Assembly: GCA_011634665.1 (NCBI GenBank)
Contig: WAEK01000003.1
Span: 2,078,001-2,142,000 of the forward strand
Direction of reading: 5' to 3'
Source of the DNA: Mortierella sp. BCC40632
Lineage: Eukaryota; Mortierellomycota; Mortierellomycetes; Mortierellales; Mortierellaceae
DNA: 64,000 nucleotides
The translations under genes and the position numbers were made by a program. Positions within the stretch are counted from its first letter, which is position 1. Each line of letters begins with the position of its first letter. Below the pieces are notes generated by a model. It had not been told where the DNA came from and ran no database searches. It was given only the letters and a program-made list of their open reading frames with translations. Positions 33,775 to 46,500 of this stretch are shown in pieces.

Positions 33775-36700
33775 ATGACCTCTGGCACGAAACGGGAGAA
33801 GGGGCGAGGATGGACGGCAAGCACATTCATGCCTGATCAGGGCATTGATTCAAATGGCAAGAGCGACAAAAAAGATGCAGACATTGCATCCACCCTCAAC
33901 AACTTGGACGTCATTGTCGAGGATGACGATGCCATGGACGAAGATTTGAATAGCCCTAATGACAGAGGAAGTGGTAAAGATGTCCATGATGATGGTGAAG
34001 AAGAGGATCAAAAGCTCAACAAGATCCAACGTGAATTCTCTGGATGGGTCGAATCATTTGACAGTGACGAAGATGAAAGTGAAGACAACAAAGAGACTGA
34101 AGCCTCGGACGACAATGACCACGACAATGAACAGGACGGAAGTGAGGACGACTCTGATTCCCCAAATGAAGAACAAATTGTGGATGAGTATCCAGGAAGC
34201 AAGATCAGACGTCCGAGCGTAACAAGGAGGACGAGTGCTACCCCCAAAAAGAAGAAGTCCTTGACAACACCCTCCGCCTCTACCTTGAACACATCGTCTT
34301 CCAGTACTACATCCAAAAGTGGCTCTACCCCTGGAAAGAAAATCATGAAAAAGTCCAAAAAGACTGTCAAGCCCAAAGGCAGCAAAGGATCTTTGAGCAC
34401 TGCTGCTGCTCGCCAAGCAAACGAAGAGGCAAAACTGGAGGCAGCAAAGCCGATCGTAAGCCAGTTCCTTGAACTTGAAAATACAAAGATGAACGACAAG
34501 CTGCTTCAAGTGTTTATGATCAATGGTAGGCAACCTTCTAGTGATCGTATACGAAGGACAGTTTAATAAGCGCACGGACGATTCTGTGGTGGCAAAAAAT
34601 GTCCAAAGACTCACCCTTGCTATCTGGATCTGTATTGCTCTAGGAATGATTCCATTTGTAGTGGAGACCATCACACGACTGGATCCAGAGGTTGGCAAAA
34701 CCCTTGATAATGACATGGACGTTGACTCTACACAGGAAGCCAAGTTTATGGCTCGAGTCCAACAGTGCAGCAGGAAACGGGATTTTTCAGACATCAACCT
34801 GATGAAGAAGTCATACACAGCCATGAACTTTTTAACCCGCAGCGACGTCTATAATGAATTTATTCTCAGCAACAGTCATCAACTCATTGGTATGGAAGAG
34901 TTTTCTCTGTCGATTGCACTATGGCAGTCGCTCCAACCATGTCCCTTTGAGAATTAACTCAACGACTGTACCTGGAAGCAGACACCGAGCCTCTAAAACA
35001 CCGCCCTTGTTGTGATCTTTTAATTAGTCAAGGAGCTCTTTAAGATCTTTCGACCAGAGTCCAATGGGAACTTTTACCACTTTCAAAAAGTCTTTGAGAC
35101 GATCCTTAAAAAGTTCCGATCTCAGACTATGACGACGCTCTTTGAGGATGTGGACCCTGAAACGGGAAAATCCAGGACACCACTCATCTTTGAAATGTTG
35201 CCGTTCCTGAACCAATCACCTGTGGCACTTTCGATGACCAAAGTCCTCTTCCCGGCATTCACCTATGGATTTGTGGACAAACTTCAAGACTATTACAGGA
35301 TTTTGCAGAATGGCCATTTCTTAGAGATGTTGCTGGCAATGGTTACTCTGATTGATGGTATGCCAAGCTGTCTCCTGTACGTTCTGTGTCACCATGGAAA
35401 CCCGTGTCTCCACAAAAAAAAAATTCTAATTTGGTTCATTTCTTGCTGTTGCGCCCTGCGCTTAGACCCTCCCCAGAGCATGGGAGATTTTGTAGTTTTG
35501 CTCTTGGACGAAGCAACAAGATCAAAGGACGCAAAGGTGTTTTTATCATGCCTTGCAGACGACTCTATCTGGGCTGACAGGCTTGCCCAAGGTGTCCAAT
35601 CAACCTCAGCAACGAAGCGACACAGCTGCATAGAAATCATGTATTCGATCCTTGTCCGCAGGTAACCAATTCACCAACAAGGCGGTGTTGCTGGGGGGGG
35701 GGACTGGACAATCTAAAAGCGTAATCTAATACCTATCCATAACCGACATGGCCTCATTTTCTACATTCACAGTATCCAGAACCCATTTCAAGATATGTTC
35801 TCAAACAGCATCTACATTACACAAAGATCTTATGACGGAGTCGAGTCGCATCTTGAGCGGATTGCGACCGAGTTTGCTAAGAGCCTATCAAAACACATTC
35901 CAAGTCTTTGCCAGGTGTTTGTCAACTCGCAAAACGGTGGTGGAAAGTACGTCCTTGCTGAAATACAAGAGTGTAAACGATGACATACATTATATTACGT
36001 ATTCGAGAAACTAACCCCCTTTTTTTTTTTTTTTTTTTGTATACTCAATATTTGGACTTGATAGGATTACTCTTCCAGGATATGTTGTACCGACCTCATT
36101 TACGGTAGCACGCCTATGGCTCTTGGATTCAATATACCACTGTCTCACAGACATCAAAGAGAATCCGCAACTTCTTGAGTCGATTCCTGAACAGTTCTGG
36201 AGCATGCTCGTGGACAGTTTTGTCCACTTTCGGTAAAGAGCATATAGAAGGCTGTGACATTTTTTTCCATCACTCCACATAATACATGTTTTAAAAGATT
36301 GTATCTAACCTTCTCCTGTACTTCATACCCCTCTAGGTTTAACAACGCCTATCACGTACAGTTTTACAAAATGTTCAGGATGGCTCTTTATTCGGAGCAA
36401 CAGGTTATCTACCAGCGATTCTTTGTCAACACCGGTCTTGTGAATCGCCTAATCGCTCATTATAATGAAAAGTCTCAACCGACGGGATCCCGTGGATATA
36501 TTATCCTGATTCTCAACTGTGTTCGACTCTCTGCCGATCTCGAGGCACAAGAAGCCGCTGAGGAGAAATCGGAGCGCGAGGGAGAGAGAAGGGTTGAAGG
36601 CTCAGATATCTCACTCCAGTTTTGGACAGACCATCTCAAAACAAATTCAAACTGGGAAGCCTTCCAGACTCCGTTGCGGGAGGCAACGCTGGAACAGACG

Positions 36701-37640
36701 CGGGATACGCTTTGTAACATGGATCCCAACCTACGATTCCAGTTTGCACCATTGCAGGCAAGACACCCTGCCGAAGCACCCCTGACCAAACGTCATATTG
36801 GAATCCCGAGCGTTTCTGCCCTCGGAAATGATGGCATTGATCTAGGATCGAGATGTAAGTACCAGTGTTCTGTCTCTTTTGCTAGCCAATGGATAATACA
36901 CAGACTCTGACCAAAGGAGCTATTATTAATGCTGCTTTTCTTTTAATATTGTAGATGGTAACTCTCTAGGATTTGGGGTGCCTATGAAGTATGATCGATC
37001 TCTAGATGCACAGAAAAAGGAGAATGAAGCACAGAGCATGGAGCAAGAGATACAAAAGGCGCTTGCCAATTTGAAACCGATCGACTGGAAGTTGATCCCG
37101 CCACAGAGAGTCCTCAATGCTATGGCAAACTCGAAGAACAAGCAAAACGATGCTAACAAGAGCAACGGATCCTCTTCTTCAGCCGGAGCGTCGCAGACCA
37201 ATGGCAGATCCAACATAACGGAATCAAAGAGCAAGGAGGCATCAACGACCTCCCCAACGACCCTCACCTCAACGGACAATGAGGCTGGTGCAGGAGCTGG
37301 TTCCCCTATCACTAATGGAGTCTCAAAATCCAAAAAGAAGAAGAACAAGAAGAAGCGCAAGTCAGAGAAGGAGCACCCAGATGATGAGACAGGAGAAGTG
37401 TCCAAAGCAAACGGACACTCTGATCTGACAAAGCCAGGCGAAACGTCGGCTGACAATGAAGGAGATGATCAGGCCACGAAGGGATCTGAGGGTCCTAAAA
37501 GAGAGAAGACACAAATGGATTTAGATGAGGAACAAAGATTGGAGCGGAGGAGAGAGAGGAACAGGGAAAAGAAACGCAAAAGCAAGCTGAGAAAGAGCCT
37601 ACTTTCCTCCCAGGCAAGTAGTGTAGATGCCGGACAATAA
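33775..37640 (+). CDS. SAPS-like protein, putative Sit4/PP6-type phosphatase regulatory subunit
   Basis: Spliced model, eight exons: 33775-34525, 34644-34889, 35028-35357, 35466-35661, 35773-35946, 36065-36232, 36337-36854 and 36955-37640; 3069 nt, 1022 residues. Introns are 100-138 nt. Residues 1 to about 215 are acidic then Lys-rich (EDDSDSPNEE, PKKKK, MKKSKKTVKPKG). A helical solenoid spans about 220-700. Segments such as SYTAMNFLTRSDVYNEFI, FQKVFETILKKF, WSMLVDSFVHFRFNNAYH, NTGLVNRLIAHYNEKSQ, GSRGYIILILNCVRL and NWEAFQTPLREATLEQT line up with the order of segments in SAPS proteins, which bind Sit4/PP6 phosphatase. The usual SAPS N-terminus (FWRF) is not present. The C-terminus is Lys/Arg-rich (KSKKKKNKKKRKSEKEH), suggesting nuclear location. 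The family call is tentative; another alpha-solenoid family remains possible. Confidence 0.6.
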
Positions 37641-38018
37641 AATAAAAAGTAAAGAAACAAAGAAAGAAATCAGACTAAAACGCGTCAGACATGGACCAAG
37701 CCCCTCTCCCCCAACCGATAGTACAAGATGCCTACCACTCTTTTGGGAGTAGAGGGGAGGAAAGCAAGGCTGTGCTGAAGACACTGCATTTACTGGTGAA
37801 CAACATGTGGAATGGTGATGGGAGTTACTTATAATTCAACAAGAGTCCTCTCAACTATCTCAAACCAGACATCTGAGACGAGTTAATCAAACCAAGGAAC
37901 GATAACATTCAAGACTCTCCTAGTAAAATAAAATAATAACAAAAAAAAAAAAAAAAAAAAAAAGTGGTATGAAAGTGATATTAGGGAGGGGATCACTTTT
38001 CTCTCTAATGGAGTTACC

Positions 38019-38194
38019 CCGGTCCACTTGGATTTACCTTAGCCTACTTGAATTTACCTTAGCCTTTACTTGAGTTTTTTTTTTTTTTTTTTTTTTTATG
38101 TCCACTTGGGTTTGCCTTTTTTGGACCACTTGACTTTTGCTTGAGCTCGTCTGTGCACTTGAATTTACCTTCTGCACCTGGATTACCTATGCCT
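38019..38194. repeat. Degenerate tandem repeat of about 20 bp
   Basis: Six or seven related units follow one another, with consensus close to CCACTTGRATTTACCTTAGCC. Clear copies start near 38023, 38046, 38066, 38101, 38125, 38155 and 38174; one is interrupted by T-rich sequence at 38076-38097. The region lies downstream of the SAPS-like gene and is not coding. Confidence 0.7.
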
Positions 38195-38424
38195 ACTCGG
38201 AAATACAATGCCCCCCAGGTTTAAAATGAGGGAAAGGAGTGGGGGGAGGGGAGGAGACAAATGACTTTGGTTACAGATCACCTTAGCATCACACCTCTAC
38301 ATCTCTGGCAAAGAAGTAAAAAACTTTCTCTTTCTCACTCATACACTCCTCTAACACTTCTTTCTCCTGCCCTTTGATCGCACTCATTTCAATACTCTGA
38401 CAGTAAGATCTCCATTCCTAGCAA

Positions 38425-38427
38425 TTT

Positions 38428-38460
<33 letters not shown>
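38425..38460. repeat. T10-A26 inverted homopolymer run
   Basis: T10 followed directly by A26 in the gene-free region downstream of the SAPS-like gene. It is the intergenic counterpart of the two intronic T/A junctions elsewhere in the window. Confidence 0.9.
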
Positions 38461-39069
38461 CACGAGCTGATCTATAGGAAGCAAAATGTAGTGAAGCTGT
38501 CGATTAGGATGGAGTTGGCAAGAGCAAGATGGCTAATAGTGCACAAAGCGATATTTCGATATGAAATGCCTAAAGAGTCCTGCGCGTGAATAGAGGGCAT
38601 GTGAGGAGTCCAACGAGAATGCAAGTATGAATGGCTTATACTCTTGGTTCCCTCTTCGAACGGATTGTTCTTCAATTAAAGTCGCAGACTCCTCTCCCCC
38701 CTTCTCATTACTCAGACGATAGAAGATCGACACACATTCAAGCCAACTTTCAAATCTTGGTGCGATCACCATCAGTCTCAATGGGGTTTGACTGATCAGT
38801 TGATGTCCTGCTCTACCTTGTACCATTACGCAGTGCAAGTCATTCCAACGCGGTCATACGACCAAGCCCCGGGATGTAGACACGGTCGTTTGCGCTGCGA
38901 TTTCAGGGGCGTTGTTCCGGGATTCCAGCGCCTTTGAGCTGGAGGAATACCAACGAAAGTAAAGACTTTGACATATGCTAGAGATAGAACAGACTCCCTG
39001 CGGTACTCAGGGCAGAAGACTAGGTTAGTTTTCAGTAAGTCTTTACAGAGGCAAGCCAATTTTTTACTT

Positions 39070-39150
39070 TCTTTTCTTTTCTTTTCTTTTCTTTTCTTTT
39101 CTTTTCTTTTCTTTTCTTTTCTTTTCTTTTCTTTTCTTTTCTTTTCTTTT
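39070..39150. repeat. (CTTTT)n microsatellite
   Basis: About 16 perfect pentanucleotide CTTTT units. Its translations give Lys/Glu/Arg-rich or Phe/Leu/Ser-rich frames on both strands that should not be taken as genes. Confidence 0.95.
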
Positions 39151-41621
39151 TTCTTTCTTCTTTTGGCTGGCAAATTTACCAATTAAACCGATAGGTTTAA
39201 GGGATAATCGTAACCACGGTTGTAGCTTTAACCTCTCAGGTCATTAAAGGGAAGCAAAAAAAGAGTTATTTATTTAAAAATCAATTAAAAAGGAATGTCG
39301 ACATCTAATAAATGGGCATCTTCACCCTTTTCTCTACTCTATCCACTCTTTTTTTCTTTCTTGTCACTTTCCTACAAAACAAAAAAAAAGTAGGTATCAT
39401 AGGAGACTTTTGGCAAGCACGAATACGAAAATTCTTTTTTTTTTTTTTTACCATATTCGCTCTTGCCGAAAAACAGTCAGACACTGATGACTTGACACCA
39501 ATGGTGAACACCGAAGGAGGACATCATGATGCGTTCGAAGGGCGAACAGCATTGTGAAAGATCAACATTTCTCGACCTTGCCCATCGAGAAATAAGGTCA
39601 GCAAGAAGACACTTCAAAAGGAGGAAAGGGGGGGACCTGCAGCCTTAGAGATATCATCATACACATACTCTCTCTATCTCTCTGCCCTCGCCATCCTCAG
39701 TGATCGATATTGATCCAACAATCTCGGATGCTTCCGCCTCCTCCTTGATAGAGATGACTCGGAGACAACCGTTGCTATGAATAGCAAATAACAATGTCCA
39801 ACTCAGAAAGGGGGAGAGAGAGAGAAAGAGAGAGAGAGAGAGAAGAGGAGGGGTATGTTATGGACCCGCCCATGCGGAGCATGGCGTGCGGAGCACCCTG
39901 AGAGAAAGTCTCGACGCCTATTACTAAAGCCCTTTCACATTTTGCATTGCTGGTAAAACTTTATTAGAGCCCCCTTTCTTCTTTTCCTCTCCTTTCTCGG
40001 CGTGAAAGGGGTTTCATTCCAACTTTGATAGACTCGTGCTTCCCAGCACGCGGTCGTAAAAAAAAAAAATAAAAAATCCCTACTTGATACTCATAGTACT
40101 CTGGATTTCGGATGACAAGGAGGAAAAAAAAAAAGAAGCTCATAGGCCTCTCAAGAGCCATTGACCTAAGCGTGCTTACAAAGACAACTGTCCAGCAAAT
40201 AGCCGGAGGAACAGGTATATTCTATCACTACAATTTGTCTGAGTAGTGTAGCCTCTGTCTAAAAAAGAGTATTACAAGACTACATCAAGGCCCTTTTTTT
40301 CCGAGAGCCTTTGCATAGTGTGGGTCGTGGTACATGTAGAAAATAATTTTAATGGTAGGCTAATTTTTCTCTGATAATGCTGGATCGGTATCCGGGGGGA
40401 GAAGGCGGGGTGGTGGGGGGAGTAGAGGAAGGAGTGTCTTGCGTTTTGTGTCTAACATTCGATCGTCTCGTGCGTGGTTCTGGTGAGCAATTGGGCGTGC
40501 TGAGAGCATTTAAACAAAAATGAACTGTTCTGAGGAGGAGAGAGGGAAATAGAGAGAGTGAGAGTGTGAGAGAGCGGGTTTTCGAAACGCGACAAAAAAA
40601 CTCCCCACTCCTACTCAAGTTCTAGTAACGCCCTTTTGGGATACAGCGCCTGTGGAGGTACCTCTTGTCTCCAAAAAGAAAAGAAAAAAAAAGAAAAAAA
40701 AAGAAAAAAAGAACAAAACAAGAGTCAGACTCAGCCGTAGTGATGAGAAAGACCGACCATGTTGTATCAATGCTGTGGCGCTCTTGGCCTCTCTTAGGTT
40801 AGTGTGACAATTGACTTCCACGGATAGTGGAATTAGTAGGGTGGTACACTTGCATGACAGCTACATGATTCTTATCAAGTCTTTGTGCAAGTGCTGTGTA
40901 AATATTGCACCTTGGTGTGACCCTAGACTTGTCCTTGTTGCAGGCAGATGACCAGCTCATGTAAACTTGACAAACTGGAGAGAGGAGCCTCTCCTTGACC
41001 AGTCGATATACTCTTAGGGCTTTTTTTTTTTTTTTTTTTTTTTTTGAATATATATACTCCATCTCCTTCTACTTCTACTTTGAAATCATAAAGAGACTCG
41101 CCCCAAAGTACGTACTTGTAACTGTTAAGATCCTTCTATGTTTAGGAGAGAGTGGATTCTTTGTATACTTTGCTCAATTTGTTGAATTGGCATCAGACAG
41201 TCTTCGTAGTCGTGGCAATCTTCCGAGGTATTCGTTCAAGGCTCTAGTCTTTTGTTGATGGGTTATCCGGCAGCAATGTTGTTCCAAGAGCAAAAGTTGT
41301 CTTCTTGTCGTGTAACCGTTATTTAGAGGTTCTGATTAGAGTGATGTGGCACCAGGGTCCAAATTTGCCTTCAAAAAGTGATACTCGGGAGATCTAGAGG
41401 AGGGGAGAGGGGAGAGTACGTAACAAGAAAAGATATTCAACAAGGCAGAAAAGAAAAAGATAGAGGGAGATAGAGAAAGAGACAAAGATAGACAGAGAGA
41501 GAGAGAGAGAGAAAGAGAGGAAATGTGGAGAATGTTTTGTGGGTTGTGCTTTGTGTAAAAAAAAGAGAGATGGAGAGTGGGGCACAAAAACTAGTGCATT
41601 GTGCTTGTCAATCCTTCAAGG

Positions 41622-41625
<4 letters not shown>

Positions 41626-41656
<31 letters not shown>
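41626..41656. repeat. A31 homopolymer
   Basis: An uninterrupted A31 run in the gene-free region, preceded by a GA-rich stretch (41396-41520). No gene context explains it. Confidence 0.9.
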
Positions 41657-41658
<2 letters not shown>

Positions 41659-43151
41659 AAAGAGAGATGCGTGATCTCTGAGCAAAGACAGACAACAAGC
41701 AACAGGCAACAATAAAGAAAAAAAAAAGTTTGGAAAAGGGGAACTTCTAGCCCCATTCACGATGAAGCGGGGTAGCCACTCTTTGACCGTGTAGACCTTT
41801 CATTGCTATCGGGTCCAAGTGAGCCTCGTCCTGAATGGGCCGACCACAGCCAGGGCTCCAATAGAGCCATCTTACCAGTCCGGTTTGTATATTAAACCCA
41901 TGAGAACCTGTTTCGTGCACAACGTCTTTACACGAAGCTCGAGCCACGGACTAAAACAGGAAGAGAGAAAGGTGGCCCTGATGGGAAGCCTTTTTGTACT
42001 GGCCAGACAACCCAAAGAGGCCAAGGCAGGGACGTTGATGGACAGAAAGGCTGCAATGACCAATTCCACCTGCGGGCGGCTGACAGAGTGCTCTCGAGGA
42101 CAAGAAGAGCAGTGCTTGTGTTCGTGCGGGCAGGAACAAACTAGATGGGCTCTCGCCTTCATAAATCCCAAAATTTGCCTACCGTAGATAGCACGTCCTC
42201 GACGCCCGGCGAATGAGGCGCTGACTCTATTCATGGTGCCAGGCACCGTGAGGTCTGGGTGCAGCACATTTGTAGTAGAGAAGGGAGCAAAGTGAGAGTG
42301 AGTAGGAAGGTAGGTTAAAGAGATGGCGGGAAGAAGAGGAGGTGATGGCGGGGACAGCTGTAGCCAGAGAGAGACCCGGCTGGGGGGAGATGAAGGAAAA
42401 AGAGAAAGAGAAGGCACAGCGCCCAGTCTTCTAGGTCTCTGCCCTCTAGCCAACCACGGCTTTGCCGCCCCCCCCTGTCATTCTTTTTTTTTTTTGCGTG
42501 TGTGTGTTGTTTGTGTGTGCCTGGACGTCTGTGTGTTTGTCAATCTGTCTCTGTCTCTCACTCACTCACTCTCTCACTCTGTGCGTGCGTGCGTGTGTGT
42601 GTTTGTGCCTGGCTGAACAGCGGGAAAGAGAGCTCCGCGTCCTTTCTCTCTCTCTCTTCCCTCTTTTCTCTCTCTCTCTCTATTTTTTCCTGTTGTCCTC
42701 TCATCATCTTTTTTGGGCCCAATATTTCATCCTTGTTCTCTCTTCCTCTCATCTTTCATAAAATCATCCTCTTTGATCCGAAATCCCATCCATCCACATC
42801 CACATCCTCAGCCATCCCTGTCTCTCCCCAGCGGCTCATCAACAAATCTTTTTCTCCTCCCACCACCCTGGCATCTCTCTCTCTCTCTCTCTCTCTCCTC
42901 ATTCACTCCATTCCTATTTTTTACCTATTTTTCTTTTGCGGGCACTTTTTCTCTCTCCCTCTCATTCCCACCCATCTGCACATCCCACACACTTGCTCGA
43001 CAATACCCTATTGACCAGAGCTTTCCCATTCAACGAGGATCATCCGCCCAGCCGCTCTCTTTACGTCCCTTCACTTACCCTGCACGGTTGAACCCCCGTC
43101 CTCTCTTCTACCAAACTACTCCTGCCTCCGCATACATCGAGCGGCCCATCG

Positions 43152-43500
43152 ATGGAGGACGACCAAGATCCCGTGTGCCTGGGCTGCCATCGCTCCATTG
43201 AAGAAGGAAGCGTGGTGGCGTTTGGTGAAGGCCTGTGGCATGTCCAGTGGTTAGTAGGCCTCCTTTCACTCTTCCTTACCCTCCCACCCACCCACCCCCT
43301 TTTTTTTTTCTCTTTACTTTTCTTTTCTTTCCTGTCCACTCTTGTCCGTTACCACCGCCTCCTACCACCATCTTCCCGCGCCCAATGCGCGTTGCGGGCA
43401 TAAAGAAAGTTCATTCCGATGTCAACATGAATGTCCGCGGATGCATCAGTCTTTTTCTCTCACTCTCTCTCACTCTCTCTCACTCTGTCTCTCTGCTCTC

Positions 43501-43577
<77 letters not shown>

Positions 43578-46500
43578 CTCCCTCCCCTCGAGCCGAGCCT
43601 GTTATAATTACCCCTCACTACTCTATTATGTGTATGGCAAGCCGCTGCTCTCGCTCAATCAATATGCTGCAGCTCGCACACGCCTCTCATGGTCCTTCAA
43701 CGTCTGCAGGTCTATGCGCCCTCTAGAACCAGACGTCCAACTGTTGAAGAGAGATGACCACTACCATGCTTCTTTGATCCCTGTGCAGGCGCCCTTTATT
43801 ACCATCGTCTTTTATTTTTTTTTATTTTATTTTTCTTGTAACCCCTCCGCGGCAAAAAGCCGTTGCCAGGGCGGCAACAAAAAAAGAACCTCGCCCGCGA
43901 AGAGACAGAGAGAGAAAGAGAGAGAGAGAGGAAGAGAGAAAAGAAGAGAAGAGAAGAGAAGAGCTCTTCTCTTAATGAGTCGCGCCAGCTTGGTGTGACA
44001 TGATTTGCTGACAGACAGAGACAACGAGCGAGCGTGTTCCCTTTTTCTTGCGGGCTCTCGCGCTCGTCTTCTGCCTTTTCTGCTGACACACTTGATCTTC
44101 TACGATGCACCAACATGCTTGATGTCGGGCCACATCTCCATGCCAGGGCTCATCATTATCATCATTATCATCATCATTATCATCATCCCGCTTCCTCCTC
44201 CTCCTCCTCCTCTCCTCCTCATCATTAGCTACTCACCAGGCTCACCATCCCCACCTCTCTCAAACTGTCCCAAATAGCTTCCGTTGTGCAAAATGCAAGA
44301 ACAGAGTCGAATGCGACAGCAACCTTTTGCTCCTCTCGGACGGGAGCCCCATTTGCGAGCAATGCTCCTACAACTGTAACTCATGTCGGAGGCCCATTCT
44401 GGACGAGGCCATCATGACTGGTAAATCGTTTTTTCTCGGCTTTCTTGTTGTGTCCCCCTCCCTTCTTTGGCTGCATGTCTCGGCACTAATACACGCATAT
44501 CGCTCTTGCATACTCTATTCTATGGCTGTGCCTGTGTGATCAATAGGCGAGGAAGCATACCATGCAGACTGCTTTCGCTGCATCCAATGCGACTCCAAGA
44601 TCGACGATCTTGTCTTTGCAAAGACGTCCCAGGGGATCTACTGCATGAAGTGTCACCAGGAGCGTAAGGAGGCGAAGCGTCAACGAGAGGAGCGCGAGAG
44701 AATGGAGCGTGCAGAGAGGTCGATGGAGAAGCTACTGCCGACCATTCCCGAGTCAGAGGTAAGCTGATGAAAAGGACTGAGGAAGATAAAAAAAAAACGT
44801 GTAACAGTGATGAGACTCACGGGCCAAATCTCCGCGCGCTGGTATTGGCTAAAAGTCAGACGCCGTCCAGGCGAAGGCTTTTCTCCTCTCTCATTCTTTT
44901 TTTACTCTGTCACTGTCCCTTCTCGGGCATTCTTTGCCTCTTGTCTCTTGACCACTCACTTCCTTCTCTGTCTTTGTCTCTTTTTTTTTTCGTTTTTTCG
45001 TCCATTTCTTCTTTGACCATCACTGTCACCCGTTACCCCTCGCCCGTCACCCGTCACTGTCCTCGTTTTAGCACAAGAACAGTTTGGACTCGGCGAGTAG
45101 CAGGGGTCCAACCGCGCCTGCCCCACACCACCACGGCCACCATCACTCACACCAGCCACAGCAGCAACACCCTCCACTCCACCCCTCTTTCACCCACCAC
45201 CCTCCACTACCCCATTCGCTCCCGCGCCACTTCCCTCCTACCACCACTACCACCACCACCACCACCACTACTTCTTCTACCGCCTACTCCCCTTCAGCCC
45301 AACCCCACATTGCTGTCCCAGAGTCTGCAGCCCCTGTCGAGAGCCAACACAGTCATCCGGAGCAGTTACGCCCCGACATGCCCAGGTTTCCGTTTGGAAA
45401 AGGGTCAAAGCATGATCTTGGTGGTCTCTCACTCTCCAACAAGGTTGCTCCCCAATCAAAGACAGAACACCGCGCAAAGCCTGCCACGGGACTACCCACG
45501 GTCGACATGGGTCCACCCTTCCTTCCTCCGCTTAGCTTTGGCCTAGATGATGATATTGTCTCTAGTAGTTTCGACTTTTCGGACGTGCTAGGAGCACAGG
45601 AGAGAGAGGCTGGTTCTAGCGAAGGAAAGAAAGATGCCAAAGACGAAGATGCACCGCTCTTGAACACACCTCCAACGCCTCCATCCAAAGACCGGGATGT
45701 AAGCCCGAGCGTGACCAGTGTACGGCTTAGCGGTTCTTCCTCTCTCTCTAGTGAAAAATCTAGTCAAGGAGATGGAACCCGTCCTTCCTCTGAAGGATCT
45801 GACTTGATCCCTCACTTGAAGACAAAACCTTCGCTCGACCGATATGTGGGATCTCCAGCCCACTCAGTTCATGAACAATCAGAGGTAAGGATTGGTGATC
45901 TTGGTGATCAACTAGACCCTGACTGTGGCCGTTCTAGATAAACTAACGAGGTGCATCAATGTCTTATTTTGTTTTCCTGTCTACGTCTAGACCCCTGGAA
46001 TGAGCTTAGCAGAAGCTGAGTCTCTAATCAAGGAGCTGCGCATGGAACTCGCTAAATACAACCCGATGAGCCCACTCCTGCATGGAACACCGCAGCAAGA
46101 GTACGGGCTGTTGCTTGAAAAGTCCGAGAAACTGCAGCAGAAGCATGACCAACTGGAGAAATCGATCAGGAAACTTTACATTGACAAGGATCTTCTTATG
46201 ATGGATCTCGAAGCACTAGACGAGGAACTCAAGTAAGCATGCATCCTCCCCCTCTCCCCTTTTTATTTTATTTTATTTATTAATGGTTCCATGATGTTTA
46301 TGAGAGAACAATATCAACAGAGCATAGTCTGCTCAGCTTTCGATAGCCAATCCTGACACTATTTTACTCTATACATCATTGCTAATTAGACTTAAAGAAG
46401 AGCGACTGACATCGGATCAAGACAAGCTACAGGCACCCATCCAGAATCCTAGATTCAGTACCAACCATGACTTTATGAAGCAGGCCTACCAGCTCGAGGT

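Larger units (their letters stand above)
37641..43151. other. 5.5-kb gene-free, repeat-rich region
   Basis: The longest spacer in the window. It contains A23 at 37941-37963, a set of degenerate CACTTGNATTTACCTTAGCC units at 38019-38194, a T10-A26 inverted run at 38425-38460, (CTTTT)n at 39070-39150, A/T and GA tracts around 39830, A31 at 41626-41656, and a pyrimidine-rich promoter for the RhoGAP gene from about 42480. Frames at 38472-38838, 39312-39557, 40615-40821 and 41747-42453 were examined; none shows a domain or a convincing exon chain. Confidence 0.5.

Noticed and set aside
34526..34556. A 31-nt intron or frameshift in the SAPS-like gene
   Set aside because: A normal 118-nt intron (34526-34643, gtaggc...ctctag) restores the frame with better splice signals and family fit.
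34008..34824. Long minus-strand frames over the first exons of the SAPS-like gene
   Set aside because: Antisense shadow of the acidic/Ser-rich head; no domain.
38826..39186. Lys/Glu/Arg-rich and Phe/Leu-rich frames
   Set aside because: They are translations of the (CTTTT)n microsatellite.
41747..42453. Possible small minus-strand gene with ATG at 42234 and candidate splice sites
   Set aside because: Several exon chains were tried; they end after a few residues or give sequence with no recognisable family, so it is not supported without transcripts.
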